From the NCBI RefSeq assembly GCF_013760845.1, contig NZ_JACDUU010000001.1, forward strand, positions 652,082 through 716,081: a stretch of DNA of 64,000 nt, in the 5' to 3' direction. Made by a program: the position numbers and the translations under genes. Position 1 is the first letter of the stretch; every line of letters starts with the position of its first letter. Below, in pieces: positions 9,231 through 18,375 of this stretch. This stretch comes from [Anoxybacillus] calidus. Its GTDB lineage: Bacteria > Bacillota > Bacilli > Bacillales > Anoxybacillaceae. Under the pieces are notes generated by a model that saw only the letters and a program-made list of their open reading frames with translations, ran no database searches and had not been told where the DNA came from.

Positions 9231-9443
9231 ATGAGTCAAATAGTTGCAACAATGGCAGGTAATGTATGGAAAATAGTCGTAAGCATTGGTGAACAAGTTA
9301 CAGAAGGTCAGGATGTGGTCATTTTAGAATCGATGAAGATGGAAATTCCGATTGCTGCAGAAACATCTGGTACAGTAAAAGAAATTAAGGTGCAAGAAGG
9401 AGACTTTGTCAATGAGGGCGATGTTTTAATGGAGCTTGAATAA
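9231..9443 (+). CDS. yngHB: Biotin carboxyl carrier protein, 70 residues
   Basis: A stand-alone biotinyl domain with the lysine that receives biotin in ESMKMEIP, placed between two beta hairpins as usual. It carries CO2 from the biotin carboxylase to the carboxyltransferase. The ATG at 9231 follows GGGGGAAG and gives MSQIVATMAG; an upstream in-frame ATG at 9216 lies in front of this site and is less likely. It lacks the Ala/Pro-rich linker of fatty-acid AccB. Confidence 0.9.
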   Translation: MSQIVATMAGNVWKIVVSIGEQVTEGQDVVILESMKMEIPIAAETSGTVKEIKVQEGDFVNEGDVLMELE

Positions 9444-9455
9444 GGGGGGATGAAG

Positions 9456-10373
9456 ATGAGCAAATGGCCCAAGCAAGTCACGATTAAAGAGGTAGGCCCC
9501 CGTGACGGATTACAAAATGAGAAGGCATTTATTGAAACGAAAGATAAAATTGCTTGGATTAATCAACTGTCACAAACAGGATTAACTTATATCGAAATTA
9601 CTTCATTTGTTCATCCGAAATGGATTCCTCAGTTAGCCGATGCGGCTGAGGTAGCAGCAAAAATTAAGAAAGTACAAGGAGTCACTTATGCTGCTCTTGT
9701 ACCGAATTTAAAAGGTTTAGAGGGGGCGCTGGCAGCCAACGTAGACGAAGTGTCTGTTTTTATGTCTGCGAGCGAAACACATAATCGAAAAAACATTAAT
9801 AAATCGATTGCTGAAACATTTCCTGTTTTACAGGAAGTCGTGATTCAGGCGAAGAAAGCCGGCAAAACGGTGCGAGGTTATATCTCGACCGTTTTCGGCT
9901 GCCCGTACGAAGGTTCGATTGATGTAGAACAAGCCATCAAAGTAGCAGACAAACTGTTTGAAATGGGAATTGACGAACTTTCATTAGGCGATACGATTGG
10001 CGTGGCCAATCCACGTCAGGTACAAGAGGTGCTAGAAGAATTTTTTAAGAGATTTCCAAAAGAAAAGCTAGCAATGCATTTTCATAACACTCGCGGTACG
10101 GCATTGGCGAACGTTCTCGCCTCACTTGAGATGGGGATAACGACGTTCGATAGCGCGCTTGGCGGATTAGGGGGATGTCCGTATGCTCCGGGTGCTTCAG
10201 GAAACTTAGCGACCGATGACTTGTTATATATGCTTGATGGGATGGGCATAGAAACAGGAGTTCAGATGGAGCAGTTAGCAAAATCAGCGTTTTTTATCCA
10301 AGAAAAAATAGGACGAAAACTAAACAGTCATTATTTACAGACATTAAATAAGTCTGAATGCCAACTTAGCTGA
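9456..10373 (+). CDS. yngG: Hydroxymethylglutaryl-CoA lyase
   Basis: A 305-residue HMGL-like TIM barrel. The N-terminal metal and substrate loop is EVGPRDGLQNEK, and the active-site cysteine loop is GLGGCPYAPGASGN near the C-terminus. It should cleave HMG-CoA to acetoacetate and acetyl-CoA, the last carbon-carbon cleavage of leucine breakdown. The start at 9456 has the run of G at the right distance, while the ATG at 9450 abuts it. It lies 12 bases after the carrier gene. Confidence 0.9.
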   Translation: MSKWPKQVTIKEVGPRDGLQNEKAFIETKDKIAWINQLSQTGLTYIEITSFVHPKWIPQLADAAEVAAKIKKVQGVTYAALVPNLKGLEGALAANVDEVSVFMSASETHNRKNINKSIAETFPVLQEVVIQAKKAGKTVRGYISTVFGCPYEGSIDVEQAIKVADKLFEMGIDELSLGDTIGVANPRQVQEVLEEFFKRFPKEKLAMHFHNTRGTALANVLASLEMGITTFDSALGGLGGCPYAPGASGNLATDDLLYMLDGMGIETGVQMEQLAKSAFFIQEKIGRKLNSHYLQTLNKSECQLS

Positions 10374-10387
10374 GGAGGAACTTACAC

Positions 10388-11170
10388 ATGTCCGCATCGG
10401 TACTCTATTCCACGTTAGATCATGGTGTTGCCATTCTTACATTAAACCGGCCTGAAGCGGCAAATGCGCTATCCTTAAACATGCTTAATGAATTACGAGA
10501 GATACAACAAGAATTAAAATTTAATAGGAATGTTCGTTGTGTGATTGTCACAGGAGCTGGAGAAAAAGCGTTTTGCGCTGGAGCCGATTTAAAAGAACGG
10601 GCGCAAATGAATGAAACTCAAGTGCGACAAACCGTATCTCTTATACGAGAAACCATTAATGAATTTGAACAACTGCCACAGCCGGTTATTTGTGCCATGA
10701 ATGGAGCAGCCTTCGGTGGCGGTTTAGAATTGGCTCTTGCTTGTGACATTCGTATTGCTGCTGAAACAGCAAAAATGGGGCTAACCGAAACTTCATTAGC
10801 GATTATACCTGGTGCAGGCGGGACACAGCGGCTCCCGAGATTGATCGGAAGAGGACGTGCAAAAGAGTTAATCTATACTGCTAAACGGATTACGGCTATT
10901 GAAGCTGAAAAAATTGGTTTAATTGAATATGCTGTTCCGTCAGAACAATTGATAGAGAAAGCTGTACAAATTTCAAACCAAATTGTCGAAAATGCTCCTA
11001 TTGCCGTTGCTCAAGCAAAAGTTGCTATCAATCGTGGCTTAGAAGTCGACTTAAATACAGGACTTAAGCTTGAACAAATGGCATATGAAATTACGATTCC
11101 AACGAAAGATCGTCTCGAAGGATTACAAGCATTTAAAGAAAAAAGAAAGCCAGTTTACAAAGGGGAATAG
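10388..11170 (+). CDS. yngF: Enoyl-CoA hydratase, probably methylglutaconyl-CoA hydratase
   Basis: A 260-residue crotonase-fold protein. The oxyanion-hole segments are AFCAGADLKER and AFGGGLELALACDIRIA, and the second catalytic region contains GLTETSLAIIPGAGGTQRLPR with the conserved Glu in ETSL. In this operon the expected reaction is hydration of 3-methylglutaconyl-CoA to HMG-CoA, linking the carboxylase and the lyase. GAGGAGG precedes the ATG. The next gene follows after 12 bases. Confidence 0.88.
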   Translation: MSASVLYSTLDHGVAILTLNRPEAANALSLNMLNELREIQQELKFNRNVRCVIVTGAGEKAFCAGADLKERAQMNETQVRQTVSLIRETINEFEQLPQPVICAMNGAAFGGGLELALACDIRIAAETAKMGLTETSLAIIPGAGGTQRLPRLIGRGRAKELIYTAKRITAIEAEKIGLIEYAVPSEQLIEKAVQISNQIVENAPIAVAQAKVAINRGLEVDLNTGLKLEQMAYEITIPTKDRLEGLQAFKEKRKPVYKGE

Positions 11171-11182
11171 GGGGTAGCTATT

Positions 11183-12745
11183 GTGAACTCAAATGAAGTG
11201 ATCAACCAAGTGAAGCTATCATTGACAGAAAAGCTAGAAGAAGAAAGAAAAAAAATCGAACAGGGTGGAGCACCGAAGTATCACCAAAAAAATGCCGAAC
11301 AAGGAAAACTATTCGTACGTGACCGCTTAAAATTATTATTTGATGAAGGACTTGAGTTCGAGGATGCGTTTTTTGCTAACTGCTTAGCTGATGGTTTACC
11401 AGCAGATGGTGTCGTCACAGGTGTTGGCAAAATTAATGGACAAACAGTTTGTGTGATGGCAAATGATTCAACGGTAAAAGCAGGTTCTTGGGGAGCAAGA
11501 ACGGTAGAAAAAATTATCCGTATTCAAGAGACGGCAGAAAAACTGCGTTGTCCCATTCTTTATTTAGTTGATTCTGCTGGTGCAAGGATTACGGACCAAA
11601 TCGAAATGTTCCCTGGCCGTCGCGGAGCAGGACGCATCTTCTATAATCAAGTGAAATTATCAGGAAAAGTGCCGCAAATTTGTTTGCTATTCGGTCCGTC
11701 GGCAGCTGGCGGTGCCTATATTCCTGCGTTTTGTGACATCGTTGTCATGGTTGAAGGAAACGCATCGATGTATCTTGGTTCACCGCGAATGGCGGAAATG
11801 GTTATTGGAGAAAAAGTAACGCTTGAAGAAATGGGCGGTGCGCGCATGCATTGTACCGTTTCAGGCTGCGGAGATGTTCTCGCTAAGACAGAAGAAGAAG
11901 CCATTGCTTTTGCGCGGAAATATTTATCTTACTTCCCAGCCAACTATAGTGAAAAGCCGCCAGTAGCAGAACCGAAATTACCAAAATCTTTCGAAAAAAC
12001 GCTTGAAGAAATCATTCCGTTAAACCAAAATGCGCCGTTTAATATGTATGACCTGATTGAGCGCTTAATCGACGAAGGTTCTTTCTGTGAAATTAAGAAG
12101 TTGTTTGCTCCTGAACTAATTACTGGTCTTGCCCGTTTAAACGGACAGCCGATTGGTATTATCGCGAATCAGCCGCGCATGAAAGGCGGGGTACTGTTCC
12201 ATGATTCGGCAGATAAAGCAGCAAAGTTTATTACTCTTTGCGATGCGTTTAATATCCCGCTTCTATTCTTAGCTGATATCCCAGGCTTTATGATTGGTAC
12301 AAAAGTAGAACGTGCTGGTATCATCCGGCACGGGGCAAAAATGATTTCGGCAATGTCAGAAGCAACCGTTCCAAAAATTTCAGTCATTGTTCGCAAAGCA
12401 TATGGTGCAGGTCTTTATGCGATGGCCGGTCCTGCGTTTGAACCTGATTGCTGCTTAGCGCTTCCACACGCACAAATCGCCGTCATGGGTCCGGAAGCGG
12501 CGGTGAATGCGGTTTATGCGAACAAAATCGCCGAGTTACCAGAAGAGGAAAGAGCAGCATTTATTGAGCAAAAACGGGAAGAGTACCGAAAGGACATCGA
12601 TATTTACCGTCTCGCTTCAGAAATGGTCATTGATGGTATTGTTGCACCAAACGCACTTCGTGATGAGCTAATTAAACGATTCAATGCATATATATCTAAA
12701 TATATGACGTTTTCTGAACGTAAACACGGTGTATATCCTGTTTAA
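11183..12745 (+). CDS. yngE: Carboxyltransferase subunit, probably methylcrotonyl-CoA carboxylase beta
   Basis: A 520-residue biotin-dependent acyl-CoA carboxyltransferase with two crotonase-like halves. Visible hallmarks are LVDSAGARITDQIEMFPGRRGAGRIF, LFGPSAAGGAYIPAFCD and the C-terminal RKAYGAGLYAMAGPAFEPD. It moves the carboxyl group from biotin to the acyl-CoA. Context with HMG-CoA lyase and CoA-transferase points to 3-methylcrotonyl-CoA rather than propionyl-CoA. Translation starts at a GTG preceded by GGGGGTAG. Confidence 0.88.
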   Translation: MNSNEVINQVKLSLTEKLEEERKKIEQGGAPKYHQKNAEQGKLFVRDRLKLLFDEGLEFEDAFFANCLADGLPADGVVTGVGKINGQTVCVMANDSTVKAGSWGARTVEKIIRIQETAEKLRCPILYLVDSAGARITDQIEMFPGRRGAGRIFYNQVKLSGKVPQICLLFGPSAAGGAYIPAFCDIVVMVEGNASMYLGSPRMAEMVIGEKVTLEEMGGARMHCTVSGCGDVLAKTEEEAIAFARKYLSYFPANYSEKPPVAEPKLPKSFEKTLEEIIPLNQNAPFNMYDLIERLIDEGSFCEIKKLFAPELITGLARLNGQPIGIIANQPRMKGGVLFHDSADKAAKFITLCDAFNIPLLFLADIPGFMIGTKVERAGIIRHGAKMISAMSEATVPKISVIVRKAYGAGLYAMAGPAFEPDCCLALPHAQIAVMGPEAAVNAVYANKIAELPEEERAAFIEQKREEYRKDIDIYRLASEMVIDGIVAPNALRDELIKRFNAYISKYMTFSERKHGVYPV

Positions 12746-12769
12746 CGAGAAACAAGGGGTGGGGGAGAA

Positions 12770-13459
12770 ATGAAACCGATTTATACGGATTTCGTCGAAG
12801 CGGTAAAAGATATTAAAGATGGAATGACGATTATGGTCGGCGGTTTTGGTTTATGCGGCATTCCAGAAAATTTAATCTTGGCACTTGCTGAAACAGGAGT
12901 AAAAGATTTAACCGTCATTTCAAACAACTGCGGTATTGACGATTGGGGCCTTGGTATTTTGTTAAAAAATCGGCAAATTAAAAAGATGATTGGTTCCTAT
13001 GTTGGTGAAAATAAAGAATTTGAACGCCAAGTGTTATCTGGCGAATTAGAAGTGGAGCTTGTTCCTCAAGGCACGTTGGCAGAAAAAATTCGTGCCGGCG
13101 GTGCAGGAATTCCCGCGTTTTACACACCAGCAGGAGTTGGGACTCCAATTGCCGAAGGAAAAGAAAAACGAGTATTTAACGGAAAAGAATATTTGTTAGA
13201 GGAAGCATTTACGGCTGATTTTAGTCTTGTACGCGCGTGGAAAGCCGATAAAATGGGGAATTTAGTCTACCGCAAAACGGCAAGAAACTTCAATCCAATG
13301 ATTGCTGCAGCCGGTAAAATAACGATTGCAGAGGTAGAAGAGTTAGTAGAAATTGGTGAGCTTGATCCGGATCATATTCATACGCCGAGCATTTATGTAC
13401 AACGTCTCATTGTCGGTAAGCAGGAAAAACGAATTGAACGATTAACTACACGGGGGTGA
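12770..13459 (+). CDS. scoA: 3-oxoacid CoA-transferase subunit A
   Basis: A 229-residue alpha subunit of the succinyl-CoA:3-oxoacid CoA-transferase family. The glycine-rich motif [15 protein letters not shown] lies near residue 20 and [18 protein letters not shown] near residue 110. With subunit B it would activate acetoacetate released by HMG-CoA lyase to acetoacetyl-CoA using succinyl-CoA. GGGGTGGGGGAG precedes the ATG. Its stop overlaps the region where subunit B translation begins, suggesting coupled translation. Confidence 0.9.
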   Translation: MKPIYTDFVEAVKDIKDGMTIMVGGFGLCGIPENLILALAETGVKDLTVISNNCGIDDWGLGILLKNRQIKKMIGSYVGENKEFERQVLSGELEVELVPQGTLAEKIRAGGAGIPAFYTPAGVGTPIAEGKEKRVFNGKEYLLEEAFTADFSLVRAWKADKMGNLVYRKTARNFNPMIAAAGKITIAEVEELVEIGELDPDHIHTPSIYVQRLIVGKQEKRIERLTTRG

Positions 13460-13464
13460 ATGAG

Positions 13465-14118
13465 ATGAACATCCGTGAAAAAATTGCAAAAAGAGCCGAA
13501 AAAGAAATTCAAAATGGATTTTACGTCAATTTAGGAATCGGGATGCCGACATTAGTTGCCAACTTTATTTCCGAAGATAAGCAAGTCGTCTTGCAGTCAG
13601 AGAATGGTCTGTTAGGAATTGGTCCCTATCCGACGAAAGATGAAGTGGACCCTGACTTAATCAATGCTGGGAAGGAAACAGTAACAGCGATTAAAGGAGC
13701 AGCCTTTTTTGACAGTGCTGAATCATTCGCGATGATTCGCGGTGGCCATATTGATATCGCGATTTTAGGTGGAATGGAAGTATCTGTAAAAGGCGACCTT
13801 GCAAACTGGATGATTCCAGGAAAAATGATTAAAGGAATGGGCGGCGCAATGGATTTGGTTCACGGCGCACGCAAAATCATTGTGATTATGGAGCATGTCA
13901 ACCGGAACGGTGAACCGAAAATTTTAAAAGAGTGCAAACTGCCGTTGACAGGTCAAAAGGTTGTCAACCGTATCATTACCGATCGGGCTGTGATTGATGT
14001 AACAGAACAAGGTTTGAAATTAGTTGAAGTTGCTGAAGGATATACCATCGAAGACGTTCAAGCAACAACAGAACCACAACTAATCATCGATGAACATGTA
14101 AAATTAAACGCATATTAA
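13465..14118 (+). CDS. scoB: 3-oxoacid CoA-transferase subunit B
   Basis: A 217-residue beta subunit. The active-site glutamate lies in [14 protein letters not shown], and the CoA-binding glycine segment [18 protein letters not shown] follows. An in-frame GTG at 13456 overlaps the scoA stop, but the ATG at 13465 has GGGGGTGA at proper distance. This is the last gene of the operon and a terminator hairpin begins 8 bases after the stop. Acetoacetyl-CoA made here would be split by a thiolase not in this window. Confidence 0.9.
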   Translation: MNIREKIAKRAEKEIQNGFYVNLGIGMPTLVANFISEDKQVVLQSENGLLGIGPYPTKDEVDPDLINAGKETVTAIKGAAFFDSAESFAMIRGGHIDIAILGGMEVSVKGDLANWMIPGKMIKGMGGAMDLVHGARKIIVIMEHVNRNGEPKILKECKLPLTGQKVVNRIITDRAVIDVTEQGLKLVEVAEGYTIEDVQATTEPQLIIDEHVKLNAY

Positions 14119-14125
14119 TTGATTG

Positions 14126-14160
14126 AGAAAGCGGTGTTTTTTAAGCATCGCTTTCTTTTA
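14126..14160 (+). terminator. Terminator of the leucine-degradation operon
   Basis: AGAAAGCGGTG pairs with CATCGCTTTCT over 11 bp (one G-U), followed by TTTTATT. It sits directly after scoB and ends the operon. Confidence 0.85.
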
Positions 14161-14235
14161 TTGTTCTTCGTTCATTCATAAAAAGACGAATTTTAACTCA
14201 AATTAATAATAACGTTTTGTAAAGGAGGAGTAGTA

Positions 14236-14460
14236 ATGGATAGTAAAATAAAAAATAATAATGAAAACTTAAAGGTTGCAGGAAGGAATTATGATCCATC
14301 TGACTATAAGAGCAACTCTGATTTATCGTCTGGTCTTGCGATGACCCATGAACAAGTAAGTGATGCCTATGTTGAAGGGACAGTGGATGCAGTTATCGAT
14401 GACCTTAACGGAAAAGATGTAAAAATACCGCGGGAAGGATACCAAGACAAGAAATCATAA
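14236..14460 (+). CDS. yozQ: YozQ-like DUF4025 protein
   Basis: A 74-residue hydrophilic protein. The segment AGRNYDPSDYKSNSDLSSGL followed by THEQVSDAYVEG and IPREGYQ matches what I recall of the DUF4025/YozQ family of Bacillaceae. Function unknown. AAAGGAGGAG precedes the ATG at ideal spacing. It stands alone, between the operon terminator and the candidate RNA gene. Confidence 0.72.
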   Translation: MDSKIKNNNENLKVAGRNYDPSDYKSNSDLSSGLAMTHEQVSDAYVEGTVDAVIDDLNGKDVKIPREGYQDKKS

Positions 14461-14502
14461 ATTTTATATTGGGAAATAACAAAAATAATTGTATTTTGTC
14501 TC

Positions 14503-14531
14503 TTGAAGAAAAGAGAAAAACGATGTATGAT
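14503..14531 (+). promoter_or_regulatory. Sigma-A promoter of the candidate RNA at 14538-14780
   Basis: TTGAAG (14503-14508) and TATGAT (14526-14531) are separated by exactly 17 bp. No ribosome binding site plus conserved ORF follows before the terminator, so the promoter appears to drive a non-coding transcript. Confidence 0.65.
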
Positions 14532-14537
14532 AGTAAT

Positions 14538-14780
14538 TGCTCGCTGCGTTGTGCGTTGATGAATGAAGTTTCAACCGTTGACTGTAAATAGGGAGTTCTA
14601 TATCGGAATAGGAATGTCATGCCTCTTTTTAGACATGCATGAGGACGACAGGAATATTCCTGCGAACACCCACTTGGTGGAGTGTGGTTCGAAAACTCCA
14701 TTCGAAAACGGCAATCGCGGCACATTGGGTCCGTATAATAAAAAAGTCGGATTCTTGAATAGAATCCGACTTTTTTATTT
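14538..14780 (+). ncRNA. Candidate structured non-coding RNA, about 240 nt
   Basis: A good promoter upstream and a perfect 14-bp terminator (14741-14775) bracket this segment. It is more GC-rich than its flanks and full of small inverted repeats: CCAC/GTGG with flanking ACAC/GTGT near 14667-14690, a self-complementary AGGAATATTCCT near 14652, and CCTC/GAGG near 14625. Size and single-gene setting would suit a 6S-like or other regulatory RNA, but I cannot match it to a family with certainty. The ORF across it lacks a plausible start context. Confidence 0.5.
14741..14780. terminator. Strong bidirectional terminator
   Basis: AAAAAGTCGGATTC pairs perfectly with GAATCCGACTTTTT around a 7-base loop, with T tracts on both strands. 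It closes the candidate RNA gene and shields the next gene. Confidence 0.85.
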
Positions 14781-14872
14781 TTAGGAGTTTAAATAAATTA
14801 TCAACATTTTTTGTTTAAGTTTTACAAAATCGTTCATGATAGAAATATACATAATTAGGAGGTGTGATAACG

Positions 14873-15262
14873 ATGAAATCGTTCACGGTTGATTTTCATA
14901 GTGAAGATCAAATGGAAAGTATAACCGTTCAGAAGTTAAATGAGGATGATTATCATAAGGCAACTGAAGGTGGAACGAGACATTTGTTTGATTTGGATAC
15001 AAACATTGGCTTTTTTGCATTTTTTGATGCAGAAGATACGAATGGTACCGAATCTTATCTTGTTCTTCATTACGAAGATGACAACGAAGATCCAAGCGGT
15101 TGCTATTCTTTTGAACTAAAAGATTTTTACGAATTCGCTGCACTCTATTTAAATGACTTGGAATTTAGCGAGGAAGTCGATGAGGATGAATACGGTCCCA
15201 TTCATCACTTAGCCCACCTTATGTATCACATTATCGAAGAAGGAAAAACGGTAGAAGTGTAA
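14873..15262 (+). CDS. Conserved-looking acidic protein of unknown function
   Basis: A 129-residue very acidic cytoplasmic protein (many Asp and Glu, no membrane segment), starting MKSFTVDFHSEDQMES. TAGGAGGTG precedes the ATG at 14873; the in-frame GTG at 14864 overlaps that site and is rejected. It is followed within 15 bases by a perfect terminator and so is monocistronic. The segment NDLEFSEEVDEDEYGPIHHLAHL may form a helical C-terminus. No family recognised. Confidence 0.7.
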   Translation: MKSFTVDFHSEDQMESITVQKLNEDDYHKATEGGTRHLFDLDTNIGFFAFFDAEDTNGTESYLVLHYEDDNEDPSGCYSFELKDFYEFAALYLNDLEFSEEVDEDEYGPIHHLAHLMYHIIEEGKTVEV

Positions 15263-15274
15263 CCTTACGATTGA

Positions 15275-15320
15275 TAAAAACATCCTGAATGGATTTTGGA
15301 TTCAGGATGTTTTTATTGCT
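15275..15320 (+). terminator. Rho-independent terminator
   Basis: AAACATCCTGAAT pairs with ATTCAGGATGTTT, followed by TTTATTG, directly after the acidic protein gene. Confidence 0.85.
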
Positions 15321-15476
15321 TCTATTTAGTATTAAAACAAGATACAGTCGGCGGCCTTAACTTTCGTTACATTATCTTCTATAAGAAACGCTATTTTCTA
15401 TTACGTTCCGCTCTGAACAATATCTTTTCACACATTCTACTTGGAGTACTTTCACATTGTTTCTATTACTTTCAGA

Positions 15477-15812
15477 TTACATCGCCAGTAAAGGCATTTT
15501 TTCAATATTTTTTCCTTTTATCAGCTTTAACTCTTGAGCATCAACAATTAAATCGATCATTACTCCATTGAATACATCTTGATTCTTCTTTTTATAATTG
15601 GATTGTAAGTATTGAACACGATACCACTTTTCCTCATATTCGAAGTACATGTAACGCCCACGAGTATAATCTATCCAAAATTTTACGTATTCTCCATTCA
15701 ATATTTTAAGTACATATCCCCATGATCTCCCCAGATGAGAAGCTGTCATCTTTGGTTTCGTTGAATTCATCACTTTATAATATAATCTATTTCTTATATC
15801 ATAGAGCATCAT
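15477..15812 (-). CDS. Hypothetical protein, 111 residues
   Basis: A basic and aromatic-rich protein (GRYMYFEYEEKWYRVQY), starting MMLYDIRNRLYYKVMN. GAAGGAGG is present upstream, but 12 bases from the first ATG, which is long. The KxxASHLGRSWGYVLKIL segment looks helical. No membrane segment, no family recognised. It stands alone and converges on the terminator at 15275-15320. Confidence 0.5.
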   Translation of the reverse strand: MMLYDIRNRLYYKVMNSTKPKMTASHLGRSWGYVLKILNGEYVKFWIDYTRGRYMYFEYEEKWYRVQYLQSNYKKKNQDVFNGVMIDLIVDAQELKLIKGKNIEKMPLLAM

Positions 15813-16023
15813 CGTTTTCTACAGCCTCCTTCATTTTCCATCTATTACATTATAGGAATGATGGTAGAAAATTAGACTATCATTGTAAGAATTTTAATCT
15901 TTTGTCTTAATTCTCTTTATTATATGCGGAGATCTGTACATAAAACGGTGGATTCTAACGAACGTTATATGAGCCTCAAGAAACTACTATTTTATCGTCT
16001 GGAAGGTTACGAGGGGGAATTTC

Positions 16024-18057
16024 ATGGAAAAAAGCAGAATGTTCGAGAAAAAGAAGCGTAAAATGGTCAGGATAAGAAAAGTGATGATGGTGCTTATGGG
16101 ATTGTTCGTATTAGGTCTATTCGCCATGAATTTTTATATTTCAAAGATTGATATTCGTTCATTGGAAGAAGCATTGCCACAACCTACAATTATTTATGAC
16201 CGTGAAGGAAAAATGGCCAGCAAACTATCTGTTTCAAAAATGGAGGCAATCTCTATTAATGAGATGCCAGAGCATTTGCTTCAAGCGGTGATTGCGGCAG
16301 AAGACAAACGTTTTTACAAACATCATGGAATCGATTATCAAGGCATCTTGCGGGCGATGTGGCGAAACGTTAAAGCAGGGGAATTTGTTGAAGGGGGCAG
16401 TACTATTACGCAACAGCTTGCCAAGAACGTATTTTTAACAAATGAAAAAACATTAAAGCGGAAGTGGGAAGAATTTTTCATTGCTAAAAAGATTGAACGA
16501 ACTTATACAAAAGATGAGATTTTAGAAATGTACTTAAATCGCATTTATTTTGGCGAAGGAGCTTGGGGAGTCAAAAAAGCAGCGGAAATTTATTTTGGAA
16601 AAGACGTTTCAAAGCTAACGGTAAGTGAATCGGCGCTGCTTGCCGGTCTCATTAAAGCACCATCGGCCCTTTCTCCGATAAAACATTATGACCAAGCAAT
16701 CGAGAGGCGCAATTTAGTACTAAGTTTAATGAAAGAACAAGGATACATTAATGAAAAGACATTTTTAGAGGCTAAGAAGGAAAAGATGGTGTTCGAAAAG
16801 AAGCAGCTTGATCCTTATAAAGGAAAATATCCGTATTATGTCGATCATATTATTGACGAGGCGATTAACAAATATGGATTGACAGAAAATGAAGTTCTTT
16901 TTGGGGGATTGCACATTTATACCGAAATGGATCAACATATACAACAGGCAGTAGAAGAGGTATATAAAAAAGAAGCGTTGTTTCCAGAAAGCACAAACGA
17001 TCAACTTCTTCAAAGTGGGACCGTATTATTAGATGCGAAATCCGGTGGAATCACAGCGCTAGTTGGTGGAAGAGGGGAGCACGTATTTCGCGGATTCAAC
17101 CGTGCCACACAATTAAAAAGACAGCCGGGATCGACAATGAAGCCGCTCGCTGTCTATACACCAGCGCTTGAGGAAGGGTATCGAATCTTTGATTTACTGA
17201 AAGATCAACCTTTTGATTTTAACGGCTATCAACCGAAAAATTACGATCATCAATATCGTGGAACGGTAACGATGTATGAAGCTGTCATTAACTCATTAAA
17301 TGTTCCAGCGGTATGGCTTCTCAACGAAATCGGTCTTCATAAAGGAATTGATGCTGTAGAACGGTTCGGTATTCCTTTAAATAAAGAAGACCATTATTTA
17401 GGTTTAGCCCTTGGTGGATTGAAAGAAGGCGTATCACCTTTGCAAATGGCTGAAGCTTATTCCGTCTTTCCAAATGAAGGAGTAAAAACAGAAGCACACG
17501 CCATCACAAAAATCGTTGATATGAACGGGGAAACCATCGCAGAGTGGGAGCCAAAATCAACGAAAGTCACATCGAAAGAAGTTGCACAAAAGATGACGTT
17601 TATGCTTGAAGGGGTTATTGAAGAAGGGACAGGAAAGAGAGCGAAAATGGCTGGTAGAGATATCGTTGGAAAGACTGGTTCCACGCAAGTACCCATCAGC
17701 GGGGTTGATGGGGTGAAAGACCAATGGTTCGTTGGCTACTCTCCTCAACTTGTGTGCGCGGTTTGGTTAGGTTACGATCATACGGATCAGAATCATTATC
17801 TTAAAACGACAAGCAGTCAAACTGTGTCAGTTATTTTCCGTGAAATCATGAGCGAAGCATTGAAAGACGTTCCGCCGATGTCATTTACTTATCCTAAGTT
17901 AAAGGCAGAAAAACGACAATTAGAAAAGTTTCATGAGCAAAAGAAAAAGGAGAAAAAACAGAAAAAAGAAATGCTGAGAGAAAAGAAACATCCGAAAGAA
18001 AAGCCTCATAAGCACGGAAAGAAACATGGAAAAAAGGATAAGAGGAAGAAAGATTAA
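16024..18057 (+). CDS. Class A penicillin-binding protein (PBP1A family)
   Basis: A 677-residue bifunctional peptidoglycan synthase. One N-terminal membrane anchor (about residues 19-38) precedes a GT51 glycosyltransferase domain with AAEDKRFYKHHGID (catalytic Glu) and EGGSTITQQLAKN. The transpeptidase domain has STMK (active Ser, in RQPGSTMKPLAVY), the SLN triad element and KTGST. It polymerises lipid II and crosslinks stems outside the membrane. The tail is extremely basic (repeated Lys and His, ending KKDKRKKD), which may bind wall polymers. GAGGGGG precedes the ATG. Confidence 0.93.
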   Translation: MEKSRMFEKKKRKMVRIRKVMMVLMGLFVLGLFAMNFYISKIDIRSLEEALPQPTIIYDREGKMASKLSVSKMEAISINEMPEHLLQAVIAAEDKRFYKHHGIDYQGILRAMWRNVKAGEFVEGGSTITQQLAKNVFLTNEKTLKRKWEEFFIAKKIERTYTKDEILEMYLNRIYFGEGAWGVKKAAEIYFGKDVSKLTVSESALLAGLIKAPSALSPIKHYDQAIERRNLVLSLMKEQGYINEKTFLEAKKEKMVFEKKQLDPYKGKYPYYVDHIIDEAINKYGLTENEVLFGGLHIYTEMDQHIQQAVEEVYKKEALFPESTNDQLLQSGTVLLDAKSGGITALVGGRGEHVFRGFNRATQLKRQPGSTMKPLAVYTPALEEGYRIFDLLKDQPFDFNGYQPKNYDHQYRGTVTMYEAVINSLNVPAVWLLNEIGLHKGIDAVERFGIPLNKEDHYLGLALGGLKEGVSPLQMAEAYSVFPNEGVKTEAHAITKIVDMNGETIAEWEPKSTKVTSKEVAQKMTFMLEGVIEEGTGKRAKMAGRDIVGKTGSTQVPISGVDGVKDQWFVGYSPQLVCAVWLGYDHTDQNHYLKTTSSQTVSVIFREIMSEALKDVPPMSFTYPKLKAEKRQLEKFHEQKKKEKKQKKEMLREKKHPKEKPHKHGKKHGKKDKRKKD

Positions 18058-18067
18058 AGATGTTAAT

Positions 18068-18104
18068 AAAGCTGATTTGCACTTAGGGCATATCAGCTTT
18101 TTTG
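18068..18104 (+). terminator. Terminator of the PBP gene
   Basis: AAAGCTGAT pairs with ATCAGCTTT, followed by a T tract, 10 bases after the stop. Confidence 0.8.
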
Positions 18105-18167
18105 TTGTCATGAAAAAATAACATTCATCATACATATAGGACAAGCGAAAGGAAAGGGGTTTTTTTA

Positions 18168-18317
18168 ATGGCGCATTTTGGTTCGAAAGGTTGGCTAGTC
18201 AAACAACTAAAAGAGGCTGGAATTACTCATCATCCAGATGAGCGTCGTAAGCTTGAAATTTATAAAGCATCGGTTCTTTACCGTTTATATCAAAAATATG
18301 TTTTAAAGGATAAGTAA
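18168..18317 (+). CDS. DUF2639-like small protein
   Basis: A 49-residue protein starting MAHFGSKGWLVKQLKEAG. The MAH-GSKGW-V--LK pattern is the signature I know for the DUF2639 family of small Bacillaceae proteins (B. subtilis YflJ type). GGAAAGGGG lies before the ATG and a terminator follows. Function unknown. Confidence 0.75.
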   Translation: MAHFGSKGWLVKQLKEAGITHHPDERRKLEIYKASVLYRLYQKYVLKDK

Positions 18318-18326
18318 ATTAACATT

Positions 18327-18375
18327 TTCCCGATTCATTTCTTTCTTCTAGGAGGGAGATGATCGGGAATTTTTT
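18327..18375 (+). terminator. Terminator after the DUF2639 gene
   Basis: TTCCCGAT pairs with ATCGGGAA across a 27-base loop, followed by TTTTTTG. The loop is long but the T tract is good. Confidence 0.6.

Noticed and set aside
14563-14784. A 73-codon plus-strand ORF within the candidate RNA
   Set aside because: No suitable ribosome binding site, no family-like composition, and it runs through the terminator hairpin.
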